A stretch of DNA of 64,000 nt from Pseudonocardia acidicola (GCF_012911935.1 NZ_JAAXLA010000001.1:62001-126000); one strand, 5' to 3'; shown: positions 8,785-17,356, numbered from the stretch's first letter. The notes: generated by a model from the letters alone, not told the origin. Translations and numbers: made by a program.

Positions 8785-9345
8785 TCAGCCCGCGACCTTC
8801 TCGCGCACGCCGGCGAACTGCTGGATGATCGCCGGGCAGAACGCGGGCAGGTCGTACGGCGAGCGGCTGGTGGTGAACTGGCCGTCGATGCAGACCTCCT
8901 GGTCGACGGGCTCACCGCCGGCGTTGCGGATGTCGGTCCACAGGCTCGGCCACGAGGTCAACCGGTGACCGCGGACCGCCCCGACCTCGACCAGGCTCCA
9001 CGGCCCGTGGCAGATCGCGGCGATGGGCTTGCCGGACGCCACGAAGTCGCGGACGAAGCCCATCGCGTCGGCGTTGATGCGCAGGGTGTCGGGGTTGACC
9101 GTGCCACCGGGGAGCAGCAGTGCGTCGTAGTCGCTGACGGAGGCCTCGGAGACGAGGCCGTCCACCTGGAACGTCCCGGCCGGGTCCTTGTCCCACTGCC
9201 GGGCCCAGATCTCGCCGGTGTGGATGGACAGCAGGTCGCTCGTCGCGCCCGCTCCGTACAGCGCTCCGCGTGGCATCTCGAGCTCGACGCGCTCGACGCC
9301 GTTGGCGGCAAGGATCGCGATCCGCTTGCCTTCCAGGTCCTTCAT
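8785..9345 (-). CDS. DJ-1/PfpI family protein
   Basis: Class I glutamine-amidotransferase-like protein of 186 residues. The nucleophile elbow AAICHGPWSL carries the conserved Cys-His, with the supporting acid region in VERVELEMPR. Members act as cysteine peptidases, deglycases or chaperones. The ATG at 9345 has an excellent GGAGG 8 nt upstream. First gene of the operon with the flavin split-barrel protein and the NmrA-like protein. This grouping suggests handling of oxidative or carbonyl stress, which is an inference. Confidence 0.9.
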   Translation of the reverse strand: MKDLEGKRIAILAANGVERVELEMPRGALYGAGATSDLLSIHTGEIWARQWDKDPAGTFQVDGLVSEASVSDYDALLLPGGTVNPDTLRINADAMGFVRDFVASGKPIAAICHGPWSLVEVGAVRGHRLTSWPSLWTDIRNAGGEPVDQEVCIDGQFTTSRSPYDLPAFCPAIIQQFAGVREKVAG

Positions 9346-9460
9346 GGTTCCTACCTCCGAGGCCGGATGATCGGTCGGTTCGACCCTGGCCGCGGGCGCC
9401 CATGGGGGCGACGCCCTGGCAGGTCCAACCGGCACGGTCCGATCCGCCCCGGTGGACGGG

Positions 9461-9961
9461 TCAGCCGTCGTCGGTGCCCGTCCCGCCGCTGATCAGGCGC
9501 TCGAGCAGCGGGGCCATCCGGTGCTCGACGAGCTTGCGCATCACCAGCGCCGTGGTGGTGCGCTCGACGCCCTCGGTGGCCAGCAGCTGGCCGGCGATCC
9601 GGTAGAGGTCGTCGGCGTCGCGGGCGACCACGTGCACCAGCAGATCGGTCTGCCCGGACAGGCCGTGTACCTCGATCACCTCCGGCACCCGGTCCAGCGC
9701 GGCGGCGACCTCGGTGAGCATGCGCTGGGTGACCTGCACGGTGACGAACGCGGTCAGCGGGTAACCCAGCGCGGCCGGGTCGATCCGTCGCTCGAAGCTG
9801 GACAGCACGCCGCGCTCCTCGAGCCGGGCCAGCCGCGCCTGCACGGTGTTGCGGGACAGCCCCACCTGTTCGGCCAGCGCGAGCACGGTCGCCCGCGGGC
9901 TCTCGGTGAGTGCGAGGAGCAGCCGCGCGTCGATCGCGTCGACCTGACCGGTGCTGCGCAC
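9461..9961 (-). CDS. Lrp/AsnC family transcriptional regulator
   Basis: Regulator of 166 residues. An N-terminal winged helix (VDAIDARLLLAL, LAEQVGLSRNTVQARLARLE) is followed by a ligand-binding RAM domain (AFVTVQVTQR, VIEVHGLSGQTDLLVHVVA). GTG 9961 is preferred: an AGGGAAGGG lies about 9 nt upstream and the protein then begins at the normal distance before the helix-turn-helix. It is divergent from the pyruvate-dehydrogenase-E1-like gene at 10108 and probably controls it from the shared 146-bp region. Confidence 0.9.
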   Translation of the reverse strand: MRSTGQVDAIDARLLLALTESPRATVLALAEQVGLSRNTVQARLARLEERGVLSSFERRIDPAALGYPLTAFVTVQVTQRMLTEVAAALDRVPEVIEVHGLSGQTDLLVHVVARDADDLYRIAGQLLATEGVERTTTALVMRKLVEHRMAPLLERLISGGTGTDDG

Positions 9962-10107
9962 AATGCCCGCCCTTCCCTGGAGATTACCCGCCCACTCTGA
10001 GCAATCTGCTCGAGGTTTCGGCCCCAACTTGTGCAGTCATGATCCTGATGGTGCAGTTGGCAGGCAAGTTGCCAGCGTCGGCGTGGCTTTTCGGACGGTG
10101 ATGAGCG
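9962..10107. promoter_or_regulatory. Divergent promoter region between lrp and the E1-like gene, with palindromes
   Basis: This is one of the few AT-richer stretches near here. GAGCA-ATC-TGCTC at 9999-10011 is a perfect palindrome of the size Lrp-type dimers bind. TGGCA-N7-TGCCA at 10058-10074 is a second. Both sit where a regulator could act on either gene. The assignment to Lrp is inferred from position. Confidence 0.5.
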
Positions 10108-12429
10108 ATGACCAGTACGGCCCCGGAGGCTGCCCTCGATCAGTGGGGTGACCGGCTCGCGGTGCTCCGGGAGGTGGAGCAGCGGGTGCTCTGGCTGTCC
10201 ACGGCGATCATCGACCACGCCAACCGGGTGCGGCCCAACCCGACGGGATTGAAGGTCGGCGGGCACCAGGCGTCGAGCGCGTCGATGGTCACGATCATGA
10301 CGGCGCTGTGGTTCGAGCACCTGCGCTCGGCCGACCGGGTCTCGGTCAAGCCGCACGCCTCACCGGTGCTGCACGCGATCAACTACCTGCTCGGCGAGCT
10401 CGACGAGCACTACCTGACGACGCTGCGCGCCTTCGGCGGGCTGCAGAGCTACCCGAGCCGGTCCAAGGACCCCGACCCGGTCGACTACTCGACCGGCTCG
10501 GTCGGCATCGGGGCCACGGCGCCGATCTGGGGTGCGCTGGCCCGTCGCTACGTGGAGTCGACGACCGGGGGCGCGGGCACCGGGCGGCAGTACTCGCTGG
10601 TCGGCGACGCCGAACTCGACGAGGGCGCGTGCTGGGAGGCGATCCTCGACCCGATGGTCGGCGAGCTCGGCGAGGTGGTGTGGATCGTCGACCTGAACCG
10701 GCAGTCGCTCGACCGGGTCGTGCCCAACATCGGCGCGACCCGGCTGCAGGGCATGTTCGACGCCGCCGGCTGGCAGGTGCTGACGGTCAAGTACGGCCGG
10801 CTGCTGCACGAGCTGTTCGACCGTCCCGGTGGCGCCGCGCTGCGCCGGCGCATCGACGACATGCAGAACCCGGAGTACCAGCGGCTGCTGCGCTGCACCC
10901 CGGCGCAACTGCGCGAGCGCCTGCCCGACTCCGACGAGCTGCGGGCGCTGATCGACACCCTCGACGACGCCACGCTGCACGCCGCCCTCCGCAACCTCGG
11001 CGGGCACGACCTCGCCGCGCTCGGCGACACGCTGCGCGCGATCGACGACACCCGGCCGACGGTGATCTTCGCCTACACGGTGAAGGGCTACGGGCTGGCC
11101 AGCGAGGGGCACCCGCAGAACCACTCGTCGCTGCTCAACGCCGAGCAGTTCGCCGAGCTCGCCGCCCACGTCGGCGCCGACCCGGACGCGCCGTGGGCCC
11201 GGTTCCCCGAGGGCAGCGCGGCCGCCGCAGTGTGCGCCGAGGTGGCCGACCGGCTGCGCCGCGACCCGGTGACCACGACGGCCGTCCCGGCGCTGCCCAC
11301 CGACATCGGCCGGACCCCGTCCGGGAAGGCCACCACGCAGGCCGCGCTCGGCCGGGCGCTGCTCGACCTGACCCGGTCCGCGCCCGAGGCGGCGCGCCGG
11401 GTGGTCACGCTGTGCCCGGACGTCAGCTCGTCGACCAACCTCGGCGGCTGGGTGAACAAGGTCGGGGTCTGGTCGGCGCGCGAGCGGGTCGACTGGTTCG
11501 CCGACGACCCGGAGACGATCCTGCACTGGCGCGAGCGGCCCACCGGGCAGCACCTGGAGCTGGGCATCGCGGAGACGAACCTGGTGGGGCTGCTGGGTGA
11601 GCTGGGTGCGACGTGGAGCCGGTGGGGGCAGCCGCTGCTGCCGATCGGGGTGCTCTACGACCCGTTCGTCGAGCGCGCGCTGGAGCCGTGGTCGTTCGGG
11701 ATCTACGCGGGCGGGCAGTCGATCCTGGTCGGCACCCCGTCGGGGGTCTCGCTCGCGCCCGAGGGCGGTGCGCACCAGTCGGTCACCACGCCGTCGGTGG
11801 GTCTGGAGCAGCCCGGCTGCGTGAGCTACGAGCCGGCGTTCGCGATCGACGTGGAGTGGACGCTGCTGGCGTCGCTGGCCCGGCTCGGGCGCCCGGACGG
11901 GTCCTCGGCTTACCTGCGGCTCTCCACCCGCCCGGTGGACCAGACCCTCGCCGCGGTGCCGGCCGACCCGGCCGCGCGGGAACGGCGCCGCCGGCAGGTC
12001 GTGGCGGGTGCATACCCACTGCGGCGGTGCGAGGGGGAGCCGGCGGTGACGATCGCGGCGATGGGCGCCGTGGTGCCCGAGGCGCTCGCCGCGGCCGACC
12101 GGCTGGCCGAGCAGGGCGTGCCGGCCGACGTGGTGTGCGTGACCAGCGCGGGACTGGTCTTCGACGCGGTGCAGGCGCGCGCCGGGCGCGGGGACGGCGA
12201 GAGCTGGATCCTCGACGCCGCGTTCCCCGCGCGCCGGGCCGCGCCGCTGGTCACGGTGCTGGACGGGCACCCGCACACGCTGGCCTTCCTGGCGGGGATC
12301 AACCAGGTCCGGGCCACCCACCTCGGGGTCTCCCGGTTCGGCCAGTCCGGTGACCTCGAGCAGGTCTACCGCTACCACGGCCTCGACACCGACAGCATCA
12401 TCGGCGCCGCCCTCGACCTCACCGACTGA
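10108..12429 (+). CDS. Pyruvate dehydrogenase E1-like (AceE/transketolase-type) ThDP enzyme
   Basis: Homodimeric-type 2-oxoacid dehydrogenase E1 relative of 773 residues, shorter than the usual 890-930 of AceE. It has the ThDP/metal segment VGDAELDEGACWEA with WIVDLNRQSLDR and the KGYGLASEGHPQNHSSLL region. The pyrimidine-domain glutamate is in HLELGIAETNL, and a transketolase-like C-terminal domain follows. ATG 10108 gives the usual start; ATG 10101 in another frame is not used. The neighbouring lrp gene suggests control by an amino acid or oxoacid. No E2 or E3 gene is beside it, so it may use another complex or act on a different 2-oxoacid. Confidence 0.82.
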   Translation: MTSTAPEAALDQWGDRLAVLREVEQRVLWLSTAIIDHANRVRPNPTGLKVGGHQASSASMVTIMTALWFEHLRSADRVSVKPHASPVLHAINYLLGELDEHYLTTLRAFGGLQSYPSRSKDPDPVDYSTGSVGIGATAPIWGALARRYVESTTGGAGTGRQYSLVGDAELDEGACWEAILDPMVGELGEVVWIVDLNRQSLDRVVPNIGATRLQGMFDAAGWQVLTVKYGRLLHELFDRPGGAALRRRIDDMQNPEYQRLLRCTPAQLRERLPDSDELRALIDTLDDATLHAALRNLGGHDLAALGDTLRAIDDTRPTVIFAYTVKGYGLASEGHPQNHSSLLNAEQFAELAAHVGADPDAPWARFPEGSAAAAVCAEVADRLRRDPVTTTAVPALPTDIGRTPSGKATTQAALGRALLDLTRSAPEAARRVVTLCPDVSSSTNLGGWVNKVGVWSARERVDWFADDPETILHWRERPTGQHLELGIAETNLVGLLGELGATWSRWGQPLLPIGVLYDPFVERALEPWSFGIYAGGQSILVGTPSGVSLAPEGGAHQSVTTPSVGLEQPGCVSYEPAFAIDVEWTLLASLARLGRPDGSSAYLRLSTRPVDQTLAAVPADPAARERRRRQVVAGAYPLRRCEGEPAVTIAAMGAVVPEALAAADRLAEQGVPADVVCVTSAGLVFDAVQARAGRGDGESWILDAAFPARRAAPLVTVLDGHPHTLAFLAGINQVRATHLGVSRFGQSGDLEQVYRYHGLDTDSIIGAALDLTD

Positions 12430-12541
12430 CCCGCGAGTCGGCACTTTCGGGAGGGTGAGTCGGCACTTCTCGTCGACGCGCGGTGTCGTCTCGGTCTCCC
12501 GAAACTGCCGACTCGCGGTCCAGAATCTGCCGACTCGCGGG
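12430..12541. repeat. Cluster of four inverted AGTCGGCA repeats between convergent genes
   Basis: CGCGAGTCGGCA at 12432-12443 and GTGAGTCGGCA near 12456 face the inverted forms TGCCGACTCGCGG near 12506 and TGCCGACTCGCGGG near 12529. The outer arms also share TTTCGGGAG/CTCCCGAAA. The block fills the gap between two convergent genes and can fold into long hairpins, so it probably works as a bidirectional terminator. Confidence 0.7.
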
Positions 12542-12549
12542 TCCGGGGA

Positions 12550-13485
12550 TCAGGCGGGTGATCCGGGCCCGGCGGGGCCGTCCTCCTCGTCGCCGTCCTG
12601 GTCGGCCAGGAAGCGCTCGACCTCCGCGGCCAACTCCTCCGCGCTGGGCAGCTCGCCGCCGAGGCCGAGGCTCGACCGCTCACCGCGGCCGGCGGAGACC
12701 ATGTCGTACTGGCGCTCCAGCGCCTGCACCACCTGGGCGACCTCCTCGGAGCCTGCGACCTGCTCCGCGATCTGGGCCTCGGTCTGCTCGGCGGCCCGGG
12801 ACAGCGCGTCGGTGGGCAGGTACAGCCCGGCGGCCAGGCCGGTGTGGTCGAGCAGGACGCGCGCGGCCTGCGGGTACTCCGCGCGGGCCAGGTAGTGCGG
12901 GACGTGCACCGCGAAGCCCATCGCGTCGTGGCCGGCCTCGCCGAGCCGGAACTCCATCAGCGCCGCCGCGCTACCGGGCACCTCGGCTGTGGCGAACCAG
13001 GCCTCGTGGCCCTCGGTCAGCTCGGGCCGGGTGCCGTGCACGGTCACGCCGATCGGCCGGGTGTGCGGCACGGCCATCGGGATGCCGGTCAGCGTGATCA
13101 CCAGCCGGATCCCGAGGCGGCGCACGATCTGCACCAGCGCGGCGGAGAACCGCTCCCACTGGGTGTCCGGTTCCGGCCCGGACAACAGCAGGTAGGGGGT
13201 GTCAGCGGTGTCGGTGAGCGAGACGATCTCGAGCTCGGGGGCGCTGTAGGCGGCCCAGTGATCGGTCTCGAAACGCAGCGGCGGGCGCCGCGACCGGTAG
13301 TCGATCAGCTGGTCGGTGTCGAACCGCACGACCGGCGTGGCCTCCCGGCCGTCCCGCAACGCCTCCACCGCCAGGCGCCCCGCGTTACCCGCGTCGACGA
13401 AGCCGTCGAGCGCGACCACCAGCACCGGCTCGGTCACGTGCGGGGCGTCCGCATCCACCCGGTACAGCTCTTCGGGGTCCAACAC
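12550..13485 (-). CDS. PAC2 family (proteasome-assembly-chaperone-like) protein
   Basis: Protein of 311 residues of the PAC2 / ATP-grasp-superfamily-associated family that is nearly universal in actinobacteria. Typical segments are PVLVVALDGFVDAGNAG, the DTDQLIDYRSRRP motif and TLTGIPMAVPHTRP, with a Glu-rich C-terminal tail (AAEVERFLADQDGDEEDG). GTG 13485 is selected because GGAGG lies 5 nt upstream; the open frame before it shows no family sequence. The molecular role in bacteria is not settled; it may assist protein-complex assembly. Confidence 0.88.
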   Translation of the reverse strand: MLDPEELYRVDADAPHVTEPVLVVALDGFVDAGNAGRLAVEALRDGREATPVVRFDTDQLIDYRSRRPPLRFETDHWAAYSAPELEIVSLTDTADTPYLLLSGPEPDTQWERFSAALVQIVRRLGIRLVITLTGIPMAVPHTRPIGVTVHGTRPELTEGHEAWFATAEVPGSAAALMEFRLGEAGHDAMGFAVHVPHYLARAEYPQAARVLLDHTGLAAGLYLPTDALSRAAEQTEAQIAEQVAGSEEVAQVVQALERQYDMVSAGRGERSSLGLGGELPSAEELAAEVERFLADQDGDEEDGPAGPGSPA

Positions 13486-13604
13486 CGCTACCTCCGGCCA
13501 TCGACATTCCACTGCGGTCTTTGCGCACGCATTCGTCTGCTGCAACGTGAAACTGCCCGCACAGCATCCCGTTTCAGCCGGGATTCGCGCACCATCGTCT
13601 CGCT

Positions 13605-14951
13605 ATGGATGTCCGTCGTCGCCGCTGGGTCGTGTGGTCGGTCGGCCTGTTCGCCTACCTCGTCGGGGTGATGCACCGGACGTCGTTCGGGGTCGCAGGC
13701 CTGGACGCGGCCGACCGCTTCGACGCCGCGCCCGCCGCCCTGTCGGGGTTCGTCGTGCTGCAGTTGCTGGTCTACGCCGGCCTGCAGGTGCCGGTCGGGG
13801 TGCTGCTGGACCGCTACGGTGCCCGGCGGCTGGTCATCACCGGTGCGCTGATCATGTCGGCCGGGCAGTTGCTGCTGGCCCTGGCGACGTCGCTGCCGCT
13901 GGCCATCGCGGCCCGGGTCCTCGTCGGGGCAGGTGACGCGCTGACGTTCATCAGCGTGCTCGCGGTGGTCACCGTGTGGTTCCCGCCGCGGCAGGTGCCG
14001 ACGATGACCCAGATGACCGGCCTGCTCGGTCAGCTCGGCCAGGTGCTCAGCGCCGTCCCGCTCGCCGCGCTGCTGCACGGGCCAGGGTGGACCCCGGCAT
14101 TCCTGTCGGCCGCCGGCGTCGGGTTGCTCGCCGCGATCGCCGTCACCGCGGTGTTCCGCAACCGGCCGCCCGGGGCGGCGGCCGCGCCCGCCACGCCGTC
14201 CCCGCGGGAGATCGTCGACGGCCTGCGTCTGGCGTGGACGGAACCCGGTACCCGGCTGGGCATGTTCTCGCACATGGGCACCCAGTTCTCCGGGATGGTG
14301 TTCGCGCTGCTGTGGGGCGTGCCGTACCTCGTCGCGGGGCAGGGCCTGTCCGCGACGACGGCGAGCGTGCTGCTCACCGTGTTCGTCGCGGTGGGGGTCG
14401 TGGCCGGGCCGTTGTTCGGGGAGTTCACCGCCCGGCACCCGATGCGCCGGTCGTGGCTGGTGATCGCGGTGATCGCGGTGACGGCCGTGTGCTGGACGGT
14501 GGTGCTCGTGATCCCGCCGCCCGTGCCGGCGTGGCTGCTGGTCCTGCTCGTGGTGGTGCTCGCGCTCGGCCCGCCCGGTTCGATGATCGGCTTCGACTAC
14601 GCGCGCACGTTCAACCCCGGCCATCGGCAGGGCACCGCGGTCGGCATCGTCAACGTCGGCGGGTTCAGCGCCTCGCTGCTGGTGACGCTCGCGATCGGGG
14701 TGCTGCTCGGGGTGGCCGGTCCGGGTGGGGCCGGCGGGTACACCCCGGATGCGTTCCGGGCGGCCTGGACCGTGCAGTACCTGGTGTGGGCGATCGCGCT
14801 GACCGGCGTCGTCGTGGCGCGCCGCAAGGCCCGCCGGAAGATGGCCGCCGAGGGCACGGTGGTGCCACCGCTGCGTGAGGTCCTCGCGGTCCGGCGGCAG
14901 GCCCGCCGTCGTGACGACCGCTCCGACGCCCGGCCGCCGTCATCCACCTGA
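13605..14951 (+). CDS. MFS transporter
   Basis: Major-facilitator permease of 448 residues with about 12 predicted membrane helices. The loop 2-3 signature is present as GVLLDRYGARR, and FVVLQLLVYAGLQVPVG marks helix 2. The family resembles nitrate/oxalate-type and sugar-phosphate-like bacterial MFS proteins, but the substrate is not readable. A basic cytoplasmic C-terminal tail (ARRKARRKMAAE, RRQARRRDDRSD) is present. It is transcribed away from the PAC2 gene and stands alone. Confidence 0.88.
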   Translation: MDVRRRRWVVWSVGLFAYLVGVMHRTSFGVAGLDAADRFDAAPAALSGFVVLQLLVYAGLQVPVGVLLDRYGARRLVITGALIMSAGQLLLALATSLPLAIAARVLVGAGDALTFISVLAVVTVWFPPRQVPTMTQMTGLLGQLGQVLSAVPLAALLHGPGWTPAFLSAAGVGLLAAIAVTAVFRNRPPGAAAAPATPSPREIVDGLRLAWTEPGTRLGMFSHMGTQFSGMVFALLWGVPYLVAGQGLSATTASVLLTVFVAVGVVAGPLFGEFTARHPMRRSWLVIAVIAVTAVCWTVVLVIPPPVPAWLLVLLVVVLALGPPGSMIGFDYARTFNPGHRQGTAVGIVNVGGFSASLLVTLAIGVLLGVAGPGGAGGYTPDAFRAAWTVQYLVWAIALTGVVVARRKARRKMAAEGTVVPPLREVLAVRRQARRRDDRSDARPPSST

Positions 14952-15033
14952 CCTGCCACGACGTCGCGTGACGCCCGGGTGGAGCAGTGGCCCGCTCACG
15001 TGTCGTGCCGACCGGCCCGAGATGATCACTCGT

Positions 15034-15048
15034 TAGTGACAACCACTA
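15034..15048. promoter_or_regulatory. TAGTG-N5-CACTA palindrome in the promoter of the CooC-like gene
   Basis: A perfect 5-bp inverted repeat with a 5-bp spacer lies 38 bp before the GTG start, within an AT-richer 45-bp stretch (GTTAGTGACAACCACTATC). Its place suggests an operator, perhaps for a metal-responsive repressor given the gene it precedes. The identity of the regulator is not visible. Confidence 0.4.
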
Positions 15049-15086
15049 TCGTTACCGTAGTCATCAGCGATGAGTCAGGGGGAACG

Positions 15087-16037
15087 GTGCGGATCGCGTT
15101 CGTGGGCAAGGGCGGTAGTGGCAAGACGACGATGGCGTCGCTGTTCACCCGTTACGTTGCGGAGCTCGGCCATCCGGTACTCGCGATCGACGCCGACATC
15201 AACCAGCACCTCGGCCAGGCGCTCGGCGCCACCGGGGCGCCGCCGCGGCCGCTGGGCGCGGATCTGGCGTGGCTCAAGGACCACCTGCGCGGCACCAACC
15301 CGTTGCTTCCGTCCGCCGACGCGATGATCAAGACGACGCCGCCGGGGCCCGGTTCGCGGCTGCTCGACCTCGACCCGGCCGGCGAGCTGCTGTCCCGCTA
15401 CAGCGCGACCGTGGGCGACATCCGCTACCTCGTCACCGGCGAGTTCGACGAGGACGACATCGGGGTGTCCTGCTACCACTCCAAGACCGGCGCGGTGGAG
15501 CTCTACCTGAACCACCTCATGGACGGCGCCGGCGAGTACGTCGTCGTCGACATGACCGCGGGCGCCGACGCGTTCGCCTCCGGACTGTTCACCCGGTTCG
15601 ACCTGACCGTGCTGGTCAGCGAGCCGACCCGGCGCGGGGTCGGGGTGTACCACCAGTACGTCGAGCACGCGGCCGGGCACGGCGTGCAGCTGCGGGTGCT
15701 GGGCAACAAGGTCACCGACCCCGCCGACGTCGACTACCTGCGCGAGCAGGTCGGCGACGCGCTGCTGGGCCACATCGGGCAGTCGGCCTGGGTTCGCTCC
15801 GCCGAGCGCGGCGAGGTCGCCCCGCTCTCCCGGCTCGAGCCTGACAACCTCACGGTCCTCGGCTCGGTGCTGGAGGCGCTGGACGCGCAGACCCGCGACT
15901 GGGCCGCGTACCACCGCAACACCGTCGAGTTCCACCTGCGCAACGCCGCCGCCTGGGGCAACCGGGCGGTCGGGGCCGATCTCGCCGCGCAGATCGCCCC
16001 CGACTTCGTGCCAGGTCCGGGCGTCCTCGCCCGCTGA
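15087..16037 (+). CDS. CooC/MinD-family P-loop ATPase (nickel-insertion-accessory-like)
   Basis: SIMIBI-class ATPase of 316 residues. It starts MRIAFVGKGGSGKTTMASLF, a deviant Walker A with the signature Lys of the MinD/CooC group. VLAIDADINQHLG and YVVVDMTAGADAF are the Walker B-like switches. CooC proteins mature nickel enzymes such as CO dehydrogenase, but no such enzyme is nearby, so the client is unknown. GTG 15087 is supported by GGGGGA; the frame open upstream to 14979 lacks family sequence. A small SCO5389-type gene follows after 32 nt. Confidence 0.82.
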   Translation: MRIAFVGKGGSGKTTMASLFTRYVAELGHPVLAIDADINQHLGQALGATGAPPRPLGADLAWLKDHLRGTNPLLPSADAMIKTTPPGPGSRLLDLDPAGELLSRYSATVGDIRYLVTGEFDEDDIGVSCYHSKTGAVELYLNHLMDGAGEYVVVDMTAGADAFASGLFTRFDLTVLVSEPTRRGVGVYHQYVEHAAGHGVQLRVLGNKVTDPADVDYLREQVGDALLGHIGQSAWVRSAERGEVAPLSRLEPDNLTVLGSVLEALDAQTRDWAAYHRNTVEFHLRNAAAWGNRAVGADLAAQIAPDFVPGPGVLAR

Positions 16038-16069
16038 CCTTTCCACCACCGCAAGTTGCTGGAGGATCG

Positions 16070-16465
16070 ATGTCCCTCGATGTCCCCGCCGATGTCCTGA
16101 CCGCCGCCGAGCGCCGCGAGCTGGACGACGCCCAGTTCGTGGCCGTGGTGCGCGACTCGCTGCCCTATGCCTGGCAGGTGATCGGGGCCGCGGCCGAGGA
16201 CCTGGCCGCGAAGCCGGGCGCCCCGTTCGGTGAGCACGAGGTCCCGCCGCCGAACGAGCAGGCCCGTGGGCAGTTGCTGCGCGCGCTGGCCAGCAACGCC
16301 ATCCGCGGTGCGCTGGAGCGGCACCACGGCGTGACCCTGGCGTTCCAGAACTGCCACCGGGTCGCGGCCTTCCGTCCCGAGGCGGTCGACTCCGACATCT
16401 ACCGTGAGTTCATCTCCCCGCGGGGCCAGGTCCTGAACCAGTCCCCGGAGCTGCGCGACTGCTGA
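16070..16465 (+). CDS. SCO5389-type conserved protein
   Basis: Protein of 131 residues that I recognise as the SCO5389-type family of actinobacteria, by its start (MSLDVPADVLTAAERRELDDAQFVAVVRDSLPYAW style) and its central NEQARGQLLRALASNAIRG. It contains the lone cysteines FQNCHRVAAF and ELRDC at the C terminus. No membrane segment or signal peptide is seen. GGAGG lies 5 nt before ATG. It probably shares a transcript with the CooC-like ATPase and ends at a strong hairpin. Its function is not known to me. Confidence 0.7.
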   Translation: MSLDVPADVLTAAERRELDDAQFVAVVRDSLPYAWQVIGAAAEDLAAKPGAPFGEHEVPPPNEQARGQLLRALASNAIRGALERHHGVTLAFQNCHRVAAFRPEAVDSDIYREFISPRGQVLNQSPELRDC

Positions 16466-16476
16466 TCCGGGTGTGA

Positions 16477-16513
16477 CAGCGGCCCCGGTGCACCAGGTGC
16501 ACCGGGGCCGCTG
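16477..16513 (+). terminator. Strong hairpin terminator after the SCO5389-type gene
   Basis: Perfect 18-bp inverted repeat, left arm CAGCGGCCCCGGTGCACC and right arm its exact complement, with a 1-base centre. No U tract follows, as is common in actinobacteria. Confidence 0.85.
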
Positions 16514-16542
16514 CCGTTCCACGCCCGTCCCGCCGCGAGGTC

Positions 16543-16582
16543 GCGCGCGGTGCGTGGTGCCAGGGCACCACTCACCGCGTAC
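16543..16582. repeat. Dispersed 18-4-18 palindrome, copy 1
   Basis: Left arm GCGCGCGGTGCGTGGTGC, loop CAGG, right arm GCACCACTCACCGCGTAC. Same architecture and consensus as the copies at 33626 and 60691. It sits between the SCO5389-type gene and the convergent padR gene. Confidence 0.8.
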
Positions 16583-16597
16583 GGGCGGCGCAGCCGC

Positions 16598-17284
16598 TCA
16601 CTCGGCCAGGAGCCGGTAGATCGACTTGCGGGCCTCGGTGATCGTGGCGGTGGCCGTCTCGATCTGCTCGGGTGTGCCCGTGGCCATCACCTGCATCGCC
16701 GCGGCGTGCAGCTGGCTCAGCTGGTCCCACAGCTCGCCGGTGTCCTCGTCGGCGTCGCGGCGGACGGACTCCCAGACCTTGTCGAGCTCCTCGCGGTGCT
16801 CGGCGACGTAACGGGTGCCCTCCTCGGTGAGGTGGACGACCCGGCGCCCCTCGGTCTGCTCGACGCGGACCAGGCCCTCGTCCTCGAGCTGGGACAGCGT
16901 CGGGTACACCGAGCCGGGGCTCGGGCGCCACGCGCCGCCGGAGCGCTCGGTGATCTCCTGGATGATCTCGTAGCCGTGCCGCGGCTGCTCGGCGACCAGG
17001 GCCAGCACGGCGGCGCGGACGTCACCGCGGGAGGTCCGGCGGCCACGCCGGCCGCGGGGGCCGCCGAAGCCGCGGGGCCCGAACGGCGGTGGGAAGCCGG
17101 GCCCGAAGCCCGGGCCGAAGCGCGGGCCGCCGTGGCGGCGTCCGCCGCGGCCGTGCCGCGCCTCGTGCTCGTCGTCATGGTGTCCGCCCGCCATCGCGGC
17201 GCGGAAGGCGGCGCGGGGGCCGCCGAAAGGTCGTCCGCCGAAAGCGGACCAGCGGGGATCCCATGCGGGATTCATGGCGTTCAT
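16598..17284 (-). CDS. PadR family transcriptional regulator with Gly/Arg/Pro-rich N terminus
   Basis: Regulator of 228 residues. The first 85 or so are low-complexity and rich in Gly, Arg, Pro and His (GRGGRRHGGPRFGPGFGPGF). A PadR winged helix follows (DVRAAVLALVAEQPRHGYEI, PSPGSVYPTLSQLEDEGLV), then a C-terminal helical dimerisation segment (LWDQLSQLHAAAMQVM). ATG 17284 has AAGGAG 8 nt upstream. The His/Gly-rich extension may bind metal or nucleic acid. No efflux gene is adjacent, so the regulon is unknown; autoregulation at the palindrome 17347-17356 is plausible. Confidence 0.88.
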   Translation of the reverse strand: MNAMNPAWDPRWSAFGGRPFGGPRAAFRAAMAGGHHDDEHEARHGRGGRRHGGPRFGPGFGPGFPPPFGPRGFGGPRGRRGRRTSRGDVRAAVLALVAEQPRHGYEIIQEITERSGGAWRPSPGSVYPTLSQLEDEGLVRVEQTEGRRVVHLTEEGTRYVAEHREELDKVWESVRRDADEDTGELWDQLSQLHAAAMQVMATGTPEQIETATATITEARKSIYRLLAE

Positions 17285-17346
17285 CGTTCGTCTCCTTGAT
17301 CGTTGTTCGTGACGAGCCCCTTTCTCGATCGGCTCGCGTGCCATCA

Positions 17347-17356
17347 CGATATATCG
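17347..17356. promoter_or_regulatory. CGATATATCG palindrome upstream of padR
   Basis: A perfect 10-bp palindrome in the only AT-rich stretch of the region, 63 bp before the padR start. It could be the PadR operator or overlap its promoter. Confidence 0.4.
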
